Of a DNA stretch of 64,000 nucleotides, positions 28,744 to 38,282 are shown piece after piece (within the stretch, counting starts at the first letter, position 1; the number at the start of each line of letters is the position of its first letter). The notes beneath the pieces are model-generated. The model made no database searches. It was not told the origin of the DNA and saw nothing but the letters and a program-made list of their open reading frames with translations. A program made the position numbers and the translations under genes. The stretch is taken from positions 2,666,001-2,730,000 of the forward strand of contig NZ_CP022521.1 of assembly GCF_002234535.1 (NCBI RefSeq), read 5' to 3'. Source of the stretch: Actinoalloteichus hoggarensis (GTDB lineage: Bacteria; Actinomycetota; Actinomycetes; Mycobacteriales; Pseudonocardiaceae).

Positions 28744-30477
28744 TCAGCCGGTCGCCTGGCGGCGGGGCGGGTGGGCGCGCGTGGTGCCCTGCGGGGCGGT
28801 GGGCGGTGCCGTGCCGCGCAGCTCGTCGACCTGGTCGGAGGTGGAGCGGCCCACCACCCAGCTCGTGCCGAGCAGTCGCTTCGCCCGCGCCTTCAGCGGG
28901 GACAGCCTGCGGGAGGCGTCGTAGTGGTCGGCCACCGTCCCCGGCGCGCAGACCAGCGAGGCGAGCGACACGCTGACGGTCACGTCCTCGGCCTGTCGCC
29001 GGGCGTCCAGCACCTCGGCGCCCAGCGGCATGAGCTGATCCAGGTCGCAGACCACGAGGAAGTCGTCGCCGCCGACGTGCCCGACGAGGACTCCCGGCAT
29101 GCCTGCGGCGAGGTCGGTCAGGTGCCTGCCCAGCGACCGGATCAGCTCGTCGCCCGCCGCGAAGCCGACGGTGTCGTTCACGCCCTTGAAGCCGTCGATG
29201 TCCAGCCAGCTCACCGTGAAGGCGTCGCCGTCCAGCAGACGCTGATCGATCTCGGCGGCGACCGTGTCGGTGCCCGGCAGTCGGGTCAGCGGATTCAGCG
29301 TGGCGGCCTGCTCGACCTTCAGCTCGGCGACGCCCCGGAAGAGGTCGCCCGCGCGGACGACGCCGAGGCAGCGGCCGGCCTCGTCGACCACCACGAGGTC
29401 GACGTACATCTGGTCCGGCCCGGAGTCGGCGACCAGGTCCAGCGCCTCCACCACGGTGTTGTGCGTGCCGACCAGTTTCGGCTCCTCCGCGAGCCGCAGT
29501 GCCTCCCGGCGGGCGTGCAACGCGTGTCCGTACGGGCCGGTGACGGCCAGCAGGAAGCGATTGCGGTCCACCAGTCGATGCGGCCTGCCCGTCGCGTCGA
29601 GCAGCACGACGCTGGTGCTGTCGGGGTGATCGGCGAAGACGACGCGCACCTCTTCGGCCGTCGCGGTGGTGGGCAGCGGCACCGCGGGCTGGAGGAAGTC
29701 GGTGATCCGCGGCCCGGCCGAGCGGGCCGCGATGCGGGGCGCCTGGATCTGGGACAGCTCCGAGAGCACCGAGGTCACGGCCAGCTGCGACATGGGCCTT
29801 CTGGAGGCGGGCGCGATCAGATCGCCCTGGACGAGCGCGATGCCCCCGGCCCGCAGCCGGGTGAGCTGGTCCTCGTTCTCGACGCCCTGGGCGACGAGCT
29901 GCACGCCGGACCGTTCGGCGAACAACGCCATCGACTCCAGGAAGTCGGCACGCTGCGGCACGGTGGCGAGGTCGACGGTGAGCGTGGCGTCGAGCTTGAG
30001 CATGTCGACGGCGCCCGCGGTGACGAGCTGCAGTGATGCGTCACCCTGGCCCAGTCCGTCGAGCGCCAGGCGATAGCCCCGGTCTCGCAGCCTGGCGAGG
30101 CCCTGTAACAGGGCCTCGTGGTCCAGCCGGTAGAACGGTGCTCCGACCTCCAGCGTCACCTGATGGGTCGGCCTGCCCCCCTCGGCCAGCGCCGCGTCCA
30201 GCTGGTCGAAGCGCTCCTGGTCGTAGGCGACGGTCCCGGCGAGCACGTTGAGGTGCAGCGGCAGCCGGGTACCGCCCGCCGCCGCCGCCGAGGCCGCGCC
30301 CACGGCGAGTTCGACGTCGAGCTCGGTGAGCCTGCGAGCCGCGACCGCCTGACGGAACAGCTCGCGCATCTCGCCCCCGTGCGGCCGGGGCAGGGCCTCA
30401 AGCGCGACGATTCCGCCGGTGGCGAGGTTGACCAGCGGCTGGAAGGCGAAGCGCACGTTCTGCGGCGGCGCGGTCAC
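28744..30477 (-). CDS. EAL-CBS-GGDEF protein (degenerate EAL)
   Basis: 577 residues with an EAL-type domain (about 8-235), a CBS pair (about 255-385) and a GGDEF domain (about 395-540), so potentially linked to cyclic di-GMP. In the EAL part E27, N77, E110, D140 and K161 are kept, but the second Asp of the DDFGTG motif is Gly (G141) and the Glu of AEGVE is Gln (Q197), so hydrolysis is probably lost. The cyclase signature is GGDDF (469-473), a variant that may be active; no RxxD inhibitory site precedes it. GTG 30477 overlaps the lycopene cyclase stop as GTGA. No signal or membrane segment. Confidence 0.88.
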   Translation of the reverse strand: MTAPPQNVRFAFQPLVNLATGGIVALEALPRPHGGEMRELFRQAVAARRLTELDVELAVGAASAAAAGGTRLPLHLNVLAGTVAYDQERFDQLDAALAEGGRPTHQVTLEVGAPFYRLDHEALLQGLARLRDRGYRLALDGLGQGDASLQLVTAGAVDMLKLDATLTVDLATVPQRADFLESMALFAERSGVQLVAQGVENEDQLTRLRAGGIALVQGDLIAPASRRPMSQLAVTSVLSELSQIQAPRIAARSAGPRITDFLQPAVPLPTTATAEEVRVVFADHPDSTSVVLLDATGRPHRLVDRNRFLLAVTGPYGHALHARREALRLAEEPKLVGTHNTVVEALDLVADSGPDQMYVDLVVVDEAGRCLGVVRAGDLFRGVAELKVEQAATLNPLTRLPGTDTVAAEIDQRLLDGDAFTVSWLDIDGFKGVNDTVGFAAGDELIRSLGRHLTDLAAGMPGVLVGHVGGDDFLVVCDLDQLMPLGAEVLDARRQAEDVTVSVSLASLVCAPGTVADHYDASRRLSPLKARAKRLLGTSWVVGRSTSDQVDELRGTAPPTAPQGTTRAHPPRRQATG

Positions 30478-31745
30478 CTGGTCATGCTCCCCCCTGTGCG
30501 AGATCCGAGACGAGAGGTTCTTCCCTTCCCGGTTGTATCTTCGGTCACACCGAGTGGCGCCGGGTCGACGAGGTCGGCACGGCCCGCCGGAGTCGGCCGC
30601 CCGCCGCCCATCAGCCGCCGTCGGATCGGCGGCGATGCCGACGACAGCAGGGCGGTCATCGCCCGCGCGGTGCCCGTCACGTCCTCCCGACCGGAGAGGT
30701 ATGCGGCGCGCAGCTCCGGGGGCAGTCCGAAGAACGCGCCGAAGAACGCGGCGCACTCCTCCTGATCGAGCGTGAGCAGCACCTTCAGACCATAGCGCCG
30801 CAGCGCGAGCACGACGCTCGCCTGAACGGGCCAGATCGCGCGATGCGCGGCCCGGACGGCGGGGGCCGGCCCGTGTCGGAGCCGTGCCGCCAGTGCGCGG
30901 GCCGCTGTCGGGGCCAGGCGCAGCGTGGCGGCAAGCCCGTAACCGGTCGCGGGATGGCCGAGCCCGGCCGCCGCGCCGAAGCTCAGGACCCGACCGGGTC
31001 CACGGGGCACCTGGTCGAGGTCGATCCAGACCCGTTCCCGCCGCAGCGCCCTCCCGGCGTCGACGCCGTGTCCGGTCAGCCGGGCGGCCAGCCGCCGCCG
31101 CAGTGCGCCCGGCGAGGCGGCAGGGCTGCCCGCGAGGCAGGTCTCCTCGATCAGCACCTCGCCGGCGCCCACCGGCACGGCGTAGCAGAAGCTCGGCGGC
31201 AGGCCGGTCCGCTCGGCGGGGTCCGCGGCCCGCCAGTCCATGAACATCGCCTCGTCGGCCCCGAGGTAGGGCCGGGCGGCCTCGGCGGGCAGGACGAGCC
31301 CGTAGGCCGTCTGGGCCGTGACGGGACGCCCGGTGCGGCGGCGGGCGCCCGCCGCGTCGACCAGCAGCCGGGCCGCCAGACTCGTCCCGTCGGCCAGCCG
31401 GACGTGCGTTCCGTGTCGATGATGGTCGACGCCGTGCACCCGCCCGCGCCGCAGCGTGATCTCGGGCCGGGCCAGCTCGGCACGCAGCGCGGCGTCGTCG
31501 AGCACGCAGTACTCCCGGTCGTCCAGCCGACGTCGGATGCCTGCGACGACCGCGGCGCCGGGTGCGCGGGCCGCCACGAGACGGTCGGGCAGGCCGGGAA
31601 GCTCGTCGCGCCACAGACCGTAGGTGGCACGCCACCGCCGATGCGGCGCCGGATCGACCACCGTGACCGACAGACCGGCGTCCACGCAGGCCGCGGCCAG
31701 CGCCAGCCCGGCCGGACCGGCCCCCGCGACGACGACATCGACCAC
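30474..31745 (-). CDS. crtY: Lycopene cyclase family flavoprotein
   Basis: 423 residues resembling CrtY-type lycopene beta-cyclases, which cyclise carotenoid ends using reduced FAD. The N-terminal dinucleotide fold is VVVAGAGPAGLALAAAC; further family motifs are YGLWRDELPGL, AMFMDWRAAD, LIEETCLA and GHPATGYGLA. No other carotenoid gene (crtE, crtB, crtI) is in the window, so the substrate may be something else. GTG 31745 follows TAGGCA by 7 bases; the frame runs further upstream without homology. The stop overlaps the EAL-GGDEF start, making a coupled pair. Confidence 0.82.
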   Translation of the reverse strand: MVDVVVAGAGPAGLALAAACVDAGLSVTVVDPAPHRRWRATYGLWRDELPGLPDRLVAARAPGAAVVAGIRRRLDDREYCVLDDAALRAELARPEITLRRGRVHGVDHHRHGTHVRLADGTSLAARLLVDAAGARRRTGRPVTAQTAYGLVLPAEAARPYLGADEAMFMDWRAADPAERTGLPPSFCYAVPVGAGEVLIEETCLAGSPAASPGALRRRLAARLTGHGVDAGRALRRERVWIDLDQVPRGPGRVLSFGAAAGLGHPATGYGLAATLRLAPTAARALAARLRHGPAPAVRAAHRAIWPVQASVVLALRRYGLKVLLTLDQEECAAFFGAFFGLPPELRAAYLSGREDVTGTARAMTALLSSASPPIRRRLMGGGRPTPAGRADLVDPAPLGVTEDTTGKGRTSRLGSRTGGSMTR

Positions 31746-31752
31746 GCTCCCA

Positions 31753-31758
31753 TGCCTA
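31753..31758 (-). promoter_or_regulatory. Leaderless-type -10 box of crtY
   Basis: TAGGCA on the minus strand, 7 bases before GTG 31745. A GGGAG also lies there but only 1-2 bases from the GTG, too close to act as a ribosome binding site. Confidence 0.35.
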
Positions 31759-31980
31759 CCAGGCACCGCCGCCACCTGACGAACGGACCTGATCCGGTCC
31801 GCGTCCGCTCGCCGACGATCGCGGTCGGCGGATGCCTGCGGGCTCGGCCGGAACCGGTCGACCGGCGGCCGTACGCGATCGGAGCATGGACAGCCGTCGC
31901 GTCGCGGGCCAGGCTGCCCCGGGAGGAGTCCGCGCCGGGTATGCGGGCGTGGCACAGCGACGTGCGTGGTCGGAGGAAAC

Positions 31981-34464
31981 ATGAGACGACAGCCGTCGAC
32001 GTCGAGCGAACCGCCCCGCGGCGGCGTCACGGGAAGCACGCGCGCCGAACGATGGGATCGCGGTCTGATCAGCGGAAACGGTGTGCACGGCGCCACGATG
32101 TTCGGCTCGGAACGCGAACATCGCGTCACCGTCGCCCACGAACGGCTGTTCCGGCCCCTGCATCCGCCGCGTGACCCGCCGGACACCGCGGCCGTCCTGC
32201 CGGAGCTGCGGTCGCTGATCCTGGGCGGCAGACCCAGGCAGGCCGCCGAACTGGTGGAGCGGATCGCCCGTGCGGAGGGCTATCGGCCGCCGCACTTCAC
32301 CGATCCGCTCGTACCCGGCGTCACCCTGGCCGTGGACACGCGACCCGCGGCGCGAACAGCGGCTCCTCGACACGAGGTCGACTTCCGATCCGGGCTGACC
32401 ACCACTCGGTGGACGGGACTCGACCGGTGGACCTTCGTGTCGCGAGACGCCGACGTCGTGGTGTTCCGGCTGCGTGCCCTCGGCGACGCGCGGCTGACCG
32501 GTGTGGTGGCGCTGACCGTTCCCGAGGGCGACGGGGTGCCGCCCTCCCGAGTGCGGCGGTCGGTCCGGGCACACCGCGAGGAGTCCGTGCCCGATCGGAC
32601 AGGCCCGACGGAGATCACGGCGGCGGGCCACGAGGTCGGGTTGACCTATTCGATGAGTTTCCTGGACTCCTTCCCCGGCGGTGTCCGCGGGGTCCGTGCC
32701 GAGGCCCGCGTGATCCGGACGGGTGGCACGGCGACGGTCGACGGGGAACGCCTGCGCTTCGCCGACGCGGCCGAGCTGCTCGTGCTCCTGCGCCTCACCG
32801 TCGAGCACGAGGGCAGACCGGCCCTCCCGCCCGCGCCCCACGGGCCGCCGCTGTCCGCCCTGCCCGCCGATGCCGAACGGCTGCTGGCCGCGCACGCCCG
32901 CGAACACGCGGCCCTGTTCGACACGGTCGGACTGGAGCTGGGGGAGTCGATCGTCGAGTCGCGTCCCGTCGAGGAACTGCTCGCCGACCGGGGTTCGCCC
33001 GCGCTGGTCCGGCTGGCCTTCGACGCGGGACGACACAACATCATCTCCAGCACGGGCCTGCTGCCGCCGACCCTCCAGGGCGTGTGGCAGGGCGACTGGG
33101 AGCCTGCGTGGTCGAGCGACTGGACCCTGGACGGCAACGTGCAGAGCGCGATCGCCGGGCTGCTCGTCACCGGCAACGCCGCACTCCTGCTGCCGTTCTT
33201 CGACCTCCTGGAGGCACACCTGCCGGATCTCCGGCGCAACGCCCGGCGCCTGTACGGGGCGGCGGGCATCCTGCTGCCGCCGAGGCTGAGCCCGACGCAC
33301 GGTCTGCACAATCACTTCTCCGCGGAGTTCTGCCTCACCTTCTGGACGGCCGGTGCCGCTTGGGCCGCTCGCTACTACCACGACTACTGGCTCTACACCG
33401 GCGACCGGGAGTTCCTCATCCGGCGGGCGCTGCCGTTCATGATGGAGGCGGCCGACTTCTACGCCGATCTGCTGACCGACCGCTCCGGCGACGGTGCGCC
33501 GCCCGACGCCGAGCCCCGACCGTTGAGATTCGTGCCGTCCTACTCCCCGGAGAACCACCCGGCCAACACCGGGTCGCAGGCGTGCGTGGACGCCACCATG
33601 GACGTCGCCGCCGTCGCCGACCTGCTGCGCAATCTGCTGTCGGCGGCCGAGCAGGCCCCGGAGTCGGTGCCGCCGGAGCGGCCGAGACGGTGGCGTGCGC
33701 TGCTGGCCCGCCTGCCCGCCTATCGGATCGCCGACGACGGCTCACTCGCCGAGTGGATCGCGCCGGGCCAGGACGAGAATCACGCCCATCGGCACGCCTC
33801 CCAGCTGTACCCGCTGTGGTTCGAGCCGGATCCGGCGTTCGCCGACCCTCGACTGCGGACGGCGGCACGGGTGACGATCGAACGCAGACTGGCCTGGCGG
33901 ACCGGAGAGGCGGCCGACGCGGGCGACATGGCCTTCGGCCTGGTGCAGCTCGGCCTGGCGGCGGCCCATCTCGGGCTGGCCGACCACGCCCACGACATCG
34001 TCACCCGGCTCACCGGCGACTACTGGTGGCCCAACCTCGCCTCCACCCACGACGTCGGCCGGCTGTTCAACGTCGACGTCAGCGGCGGACTGACCGCCGT
34101 CGTCGCCGAGATGCTGGTGCAGTCCGCACCGGGGGCGCTCTCGCTGCTGCCCGCGGCGCCCGCCGCCTGGCCGACGGGCACGGTACGCGGCCTGCGCGGC
34201 CGGGGCGGGACCACGGTGCGGCGGCTGCACTGGACGCCCGATCGGGTCGAGGCCGAGGTGTCCGGCCCGCCCGCGCGTCCGTTGCGCCTGACGTTGCCCC
34301 GCCACGGGCTGCCCCGCGTCGTGGGCGGCCGCGCCGCGCCCACCGACGACCCCCGGACACACCTGCTCACCCCGGACGGTCCGACGCCGATGTCGATCGT
34401 CCTGACCGACGACACACCCCCGCCCTCGGACACCGAGAACCCGTCGGGAGTTCGTGCACAGTGA
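31981..34464 (+). CDS. GH95-like glycoside hydrolase
   Basis: 827 residues, cytosolic (no signal peptide). The N-terminal domain carries RWDRGLISGNGVHGATMFG, as in GH95 alpha-fucosidases and galactosidases. The (alpha/alpha)6 domain has LPPTLQGVWQGDWEPAWSSD, VPSYSPENHPAN (a candidate acid Glu) and ENHAHRHASQLYPLW. The paired-Asn motif of GH95 (NxN) reads DGNVQ here, so the first Asn is lost and activity or specificity may differ. ATG 31981 has AGGA upstream. An esterase follows after 17 bases, likely in one operon, which suggests breakdown of an acylated glycoside. Confidence 0.75.
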   Translation: MRRQPSTSSEPPRGGVTGSTRAERWDRGLISGNGVHGATMFGSEREHRVTVAHERLFRPLHPPRDPPDTAAVLPELRSLILGGRPRQAAELVERIARAEGYRPPHFTDPLVPGVTLAVDTRPAARTAAPRHEVDFRSGLTTTRWTGLDRWTFVSRDADVVVFRLRALGDARLTGVVALTVPEGDGVPPSRVRRSVRAHREESVPDRTGPTEITAAGHEVGLTYSMSFLDSFPGGVRGVRAEARVIRTGGTATVDGERLRFADAAELLVLLRLTVEHEGRPALPPAPHGPPLSALPADAERLLAAHAREHAALFDTVGLELGESIVESRPVEELLADRGSPALVRLAFDAGRHNIISSTGLLPPTLQGVWQGDWEPAWSSDWTLDGNVQSAIAGLLVTGNAALLLPFFDLLEAHLPDLRRNARRLYGAAGILLPPRLSPTHGLHNHFSAEFCLTFWTAGAAWAARYYHDYWLYTGDREFLIRRALPFMMEAADFYADLLTDRSGDGAPPDAEPRPLRFVPSYSPENHPANTGSQACVDATMDVAAVADLLRNLLSAAEQAPESVPPERPRRWRALLARLPAYRIADDGSLAEWIAPGQDENHAHRHASQLYPLWFEPDPAFADPRLRTAARVTIERRLAWRTGEAADAGDMAFGLVQLGLAAAHLGLADHAHDIVTRLTGDYWWPNLASTHDVGRLFNVDVSGGLTAVVAEMLVQSAPGALSLLPAAPAAWPTGTVRGLRGRGGTTVRRLHWTPDRVEAEVSGPPARPLRLTLPRHGLPRVVGGRAAPTDDPRTHLLTPDGPTPMSIVLTDDTPPPSDTENPSGVRAQ

Positions 34465-34481
34465 GAAGAGGAACCAGAGAG

Positions 34482-35426
34482 ATGGACGTCGAACTCGTCG
34501 AACAGGCGGCGTTGAGACCGGCCGACGACCTGTCGGACGCCGCCGCCGCCCGCGAGCGCGATCAAGAACGGGCGCGACAGGGAACGCTGCTCGGCCTGAC
34601 GGAGCTGCCGGAGATCCCCCGGCACGATCGCACCGTGCCGGGGCGGTCGGGCGCTTCCGAGGTTCCGGTGCGGGTCTACGTGCCCGACTCGGCGGGCGTG
34701 GCCGCCCCGGTGCTGCTGTGGATTCACGGCGGGGCCTTCATGCTCGGCGACCTCGACGGCAGTGACAGCTGGTGCACGCGGCTGGCGGACGCCGCCGAAT
34801 GCGTCGTCGTGTCGGTCGACTACCGGCTTGCTCCCGAGCATCCCTATCCGGCCGGGCTTCAGGACTGTCTCGCCGTGCTCGACTGGATCGCCGAGGAGGC
34901 CGCTGCGCACGGCTGGGACCCGGCGCGGATCGCGGTCGGCGGCAGCAGCGCGGGCGCCGGGCTGGCCGCGGCGGTCGCCCTGTGGACGCGGGACCACGGC
35001 GGGCCGAAGACGGTCTTCCAGCTCCTCATCCAACCGGTGCTCGACGATCGACGTCGCACGCCGTCCAGCACCGGCCTGACAGGCGTCCCCGTCTTCGACT
35101 CGCCCGCGCTGGAACAGATGTGGCGGCACTATCTCGCGGGGTGGAGCGGCGACGTCCCCCCGTACGCCGCGCCTGCTCGCGCGGCGAACCTCGGCGGACT
35201 TCCGCCGGTCTACCTCACCGCCGCCGATGCCGACCCGCTGCGGGACGAGGCGGTCGAGTACGCCGGACGACTCGTGGAGGCAGGCGTCCCCACCGAGTTC
35301 CACCTGTTCCCGGGCACCTTTCACGGCTTCGACGTGTGCGTGCCCGACGCCGGGGTGTCGCGGCGTGCGCTGCGCGAGTACGGCGAGACGCTGCGGCAGG
35401 CATTGCACCCGCCGACGCCGGCCTGA
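34482..35426 (+). CDS. HSL-family alpha/beta hydrolase (esterase)
   Basis: 314-residue carboxylesterase. The oxyanion motif is LLWIHGGAFMLGDLDG, the nucleophile elbow GGSSAGAGLA, the acid in ADADPLRDEAVEYA, and the His in FPGTFHGFDVC. No signal peptide. ATG 34482 has GAGAG upstream and begins 17 bases after the GH95-like gene, so the two are probably co-transcribed; the SDR gene follows after 90 bases. Confidence 0.9.
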   Translation: MDVELVEQAALRPADDLSDAAAARERDQERARQGTLLGLTELPEIPRHDRTVPGRSGASEVPVRVYVPDSAGVAAPVLLWIHGGAFMLGDLDGSDSWCTRLADAAECVVVSVDYRLAPEHPYPAGLQDCLAVLDWIAEEAAAHGWDPARIAVGGSSAGAGLAAAVALWTRDHGGPKTVFQLLIQPVLDDRRRTPSSTGLTGVPVFDSPALEQMWRHYLAGWSGDVPPYAAPARAANLGGLPPVYLTAADADPLRDEAVEYAGRLVEAGVPTEFHLFPGTFHGFDVCVPDAGVSRRALREYGETLRQALHPPTPA

Positions 35427-35516
35427 CGGGCGTCGGAGCCTGCCCGGCGGCGGTGTGGCCCGGCCGACGGCGAGAATCGGTGGATCTTCGTCGTCCCGGT
35501 CGGCATCCTCAAGGGC

Positions 35517-36446
35517 ATGGAGTCGTCCGAGGACCTGCGTCGGGTCGAACGTGAACGGGAACGCGCCGCCGGACCCGAGTCACGCGCCGCCACGACATCG
35601 ACCACCGCCGAACCCGCGGTCTCCGAACCCGCAGTCCGCGAAACCGCGGGCGGGGCGGACGGTCGGGAGGAGCCGCTCGGCGCGCGCGTGCGCGCGTCCG
35701 ACCGGTCCGGGCGCGTCGCGCTGGTGACCGGCGCCTCACGCGGCTTGGGCGCGGCGATCGCCGAGGCACTGGCCCGGAACGGCCTGACCGTGGCGATCAA
35801 CTTCGTCCGCGACGAGGCAGGCGCGCGCGAGGTGCGCCGTCGGATTCGCGCCGAGGGCGGGACGGCGGAGGTCTTCCGCGCCGACGTCACCGACGAGGCG
35901 CGGGTCGCCGAGCTGTGTCGCGCGGTGCGAGAGACGTTGGGGCCGGTGGACGTCCTGGTCCTCAACGCCACGGGGAGCCAGCCCGCCGCCGGGGTCGAGG
36001 ACCTGAGCTGGCAGGACATGCTCGACCAGCTGGAGTTCTTCGTCAAGAGCCCGTTGCTGTTGGCCAAGGAGGTGATACCCGGCATGCGAGAGCGCGGCTA
36101 CGGCCGCATCGTCAACATCGGCTCGGAGGTCGTCGAACTGGGCGTGCCCGAGTCCTCCGCCTACGTCGCGGCGAAGGCGGCGCAGCTGGGCCTGACGCGA
36201 TCCTGGGCGCGAGAGCTCGCGCCCCACGGCATCACCGTCAACCTGGTCGCCCCCGGCTGGATTCCGACCGAGCGACACGGCACCGTGACCGAGGAGTCGG
36301 CACGCGCCTACACGGAGCGGGTCCCGATGGGGCGATTCGGCCTCGTCGAGGAGGTCGGCACGGCGGTGGCCCACCTCGCTTCGGCTGAGGCGGGTTTCAT
36401 CACCGGGCAGCGGCTCGCGGTCAACGGCGGGAACACGCTGACCTGA
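35517..36446 (+). CDS. Short-chain dehydrogenase/reductase with N-terminal extension
   Basis: 309 residues. The SDR domain starts near residue 66: VALVTGASRGLG binds the cofactor, LVLNATG replaces the usual NNAG, and the catalytic set is Ser in VNIGSE with YVAAK. ITGQRLAVNGG is the usual C-terminal motif. This classical SDR most likely reduces a keto group with NAD(P)H. About 60 acidic and Ala/Thr-rich residues precede the domain; GTG 35688 is an alternative start but its AGGAG is 15 bases away. It closes a run of same-direction genes after GH95 and esterase. Confidence 0.85.
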   Translation: MESSEDLRRVERERERAAGPESRAATTSTTAEPAVSEPAVRETAGGADGREEPLGARVRASDRSGRVALVTGASRGLGAAIAEALARNGLTVAINFVRDEAGAREVRRRIRAEGGTAEVFRADVTDEARVAELCRAVRETLGPVDVLVLNATGSQPAAGVEDLSWQDMLDQLEFFVKSPLLLAKEVIPGMRERGYGRIVNIGSEVVELGVPESSAYVAAKAAQLGLTRSWARELAPHGITVNLVAPGWIPTERHGTVTEESARAYTERVPMGRFGLVEEVGTAVAHLASAEAGFITGQRLAVNGGNTLT

Positions 36447-36698
36447 CGTGTTCGCCACCGCAGGCCCGCGGCCCCGGCGGTCCGTGATCGCCGCCGAGGC
36501 GCGGGTGCGCCCGACCCGCGCCCGCTCGTCGCGGTGCGGTCCGCGCGGGCTCCGCCGACCCGGCGGCTCCCGTCCGCCTCGTCGCGGTGCAGGCCCGCCG
36601 CAGGGCCTCCCGCGCCCCGTCGGGCGGCGACCGGCTCCCGGTTGGGCACGCCCGCGCCGACTCGCCCGCCGCCGTTCCCCGCCGTCGCCGCTCGGGGA

Positions 36699-36704
36699 TA
36701 CGGT
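36699..36704 (+). promoter_or_regulatory. Leaderless-type -10 box of dgt
   Basis: TACGGT (extended as GATACGGT), 6 bases before GTG 36711, with no Shine-Dalgarno between. Confidence 0.5.
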
Positions 36705-36710
36705 CATCGG

Positions 36711-38282
36711 GTGACCGAGGAGACGACACCAGAGGTGCTGCGCGCACTGCGGCGGTCCGGCGCGGTGCGGACGCCGTCGGATCTGTCCGCCCTGCCCTTC
36801 CGCGTCGACCGGGACCGCGTCGCGGCGTCGCCGTTCTTCTCCCGGCTCGGTGGTGTCACCCAGGTGGTCAGCCCGACCGGCTCCGGGCTGCTGCTGCACA
36901 ACAGACTCACCCACAGCCTGAAGGTCGCCCAGATCGCCAGGGGCATCGCCGAACGGCTGATCGCCGATCCCGCCGCGGGCCGACTCGTCACGAAGCTGGG
37001 CGGCCTCGACGTCGACGTCGTCGAGGCCGCGTCGCTGGCCCACGACCTCGGCCACCCTCCGTTCGGTCACCTCGGCGAGCAGGTGCTAGACCGGCTGGCC
37101 CGCAATCGTTTCGGTCTCGCCGACGGCTTCGAGGGCAACGCCCAGTCGTTCCGGATCATCACCACCACCGACCCCGGCGGACCGGTCGCCACCGGCCTCG
37201 ATCTGACCGCGGCGGTGCGGGCCTCCGTGCTGAAGTACCCGTGGACCAGGCTCTCCCGGCCTCAGCCCCATCCCAGGACGATGTCGCCGCCCCCACGCGG
37301 CGCCAGCGAGCCGGAGGACTCTCCAGGCACCGGTTCGGCCAAGTTCTCCGTCTACGTCACCGAACTCGACGACCTCGCTCAGGCACGCGCGCCGTTCGTC
37401 GGCCGCCTTCCGAACTGGCAGCAGACGGTGGAGGCGGCCGTGATGGACACCGCCGACGACATCGCCTACGCGATCCACGACCTCGACGACTTCCATCGTG
37501 TCGGCGTCCTGCAACACGCCACGGTGTGGGCCGAACTGCACGGATGGCGCAGCCGGTCGATCGCTCTGGGCGCCCTGCCCGACGCCGACCTCGCCGCCCG
37601 CGCCCGCCAGCCCGGGCATGCCCTGGAGGGTCTGCGGCGCAGGCTGCATCTGCGGGACTCGTGGATCGTCGACGACGACGCCTTCGACGCGGCGGTGAGC
37701 CGGGTGGAGCGTGAGGTCGTCGACAGTCTGCTCGCGGTGCCCTTCGACGGCTCCACCGAGGCGGAGCAGACCGTCGCCCGGTTCTCCACGAGCTGGACGA
37801 GCAGACTGGTCGCGGGCGTCCGGGTGCTCGCGGAGCCCACCACCCGCTCCGCGAACATCGTCCTGGCGCCGCAGCAGTGGCACGACGTCCAGGTGCTCAA
37901 GTTCATCCACCGGCACTTCGTGCTCCTGCGGCCGGACCTGGCGCTCCAGCAGCGCGGCCAGGCCCGGTTGCTCACCACCCTCGTCGAGGCCTTGGAGCAG
38001 TGGCTGACCGACCGGATGGAGGCGGCCCGGCTGCCACGCAGACTGCACGACCTCGTCGAACTCGCCGGACAGGAGTACCAGGAGCTCGCCTCGACCGAGC
38101 CCCGCCTGCTGACAGGCCCGACCGGTGAGGTGCCCGCAGGCCGTGACGCCGTGTACGCGCTGGCGAGAGGACGCGCCGTCGTGGACTTCGTCGCGTCGCT
38201 CAGCGATCGACAGGCGGTGGCGTTGATGGACGCCCTGTCCGGCCGCTCCGGACAGACCTGGGCCGACGCGCTCGTTCTCTGA
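36711..38282 (+). CDS. dgt: dGTP triphosphohydrolase-like HD-domain protein
   Basis: 523 residues; removes triphosphate from dGTP or other dNTPs and may limit phage or balance nucleotide pools. The HD metal site is assembled from LLHNRLTHSLKVAQIAR, AHDLGHPPFGHLGE and DTADDIAYAIHDLDD. FEGNAQSFRII is the typical following motif. GTG 36711 follows a -10 box directly. It stands alone between the SDR and a repeat-bearing intergenic region. Confidence 0.93.
   Translation: MTEETTPEVLRALRRSGAVRTPSDLSALPFRVDRDRVAASPFFSRLGGVTQVVSPTGSGLLLHNRLTHSLKVAQIARGIAERLIADPAAGRLVTKLGGLDVDVVEAASLAHDLGHPPFGHLGEQVLDRLARNRFGLADGFEGNAQSFRIITTTDPGGPVATGLDLTAAVRASVLKYPWTRLSRPQPHPRTMSPPPRGASEPEDSPGTGSAKFSVYVTELDDLAQARAPFVGRLPNWQQTVEAAVMDTADDIAYAIHDLDDFHRVGVLQHATVWAELHGWRSRSIALGALPDADLAARARQPGHALEGLRRRLHLRDSWIVDDDAFDAAVSRVEREVVDSLLAVPFDGSTEAEQTVARFSTSWTSRLVAGVRVLAEPTTRSANIVLAPQQWHDVQVLKFIHRHFVLLRPDLALQQRGQARLLTTLVEALEQWLTDRMEAARLPRRLHDLVELAGQEYQELASTEPRLLTGPTGEVPAGRDAVYALARGRAVVDFVASLSDRQAVALMDALSGRSGQTWADALVL

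Noticed and set aside
35427-35516. In-frame coding upstream of the SDR start (ENRWIFVVPVGILKG)
   Set aside because: No start codon exists in this frame between the esterase stop and ATG 35517, so it cannot be translated on its own.
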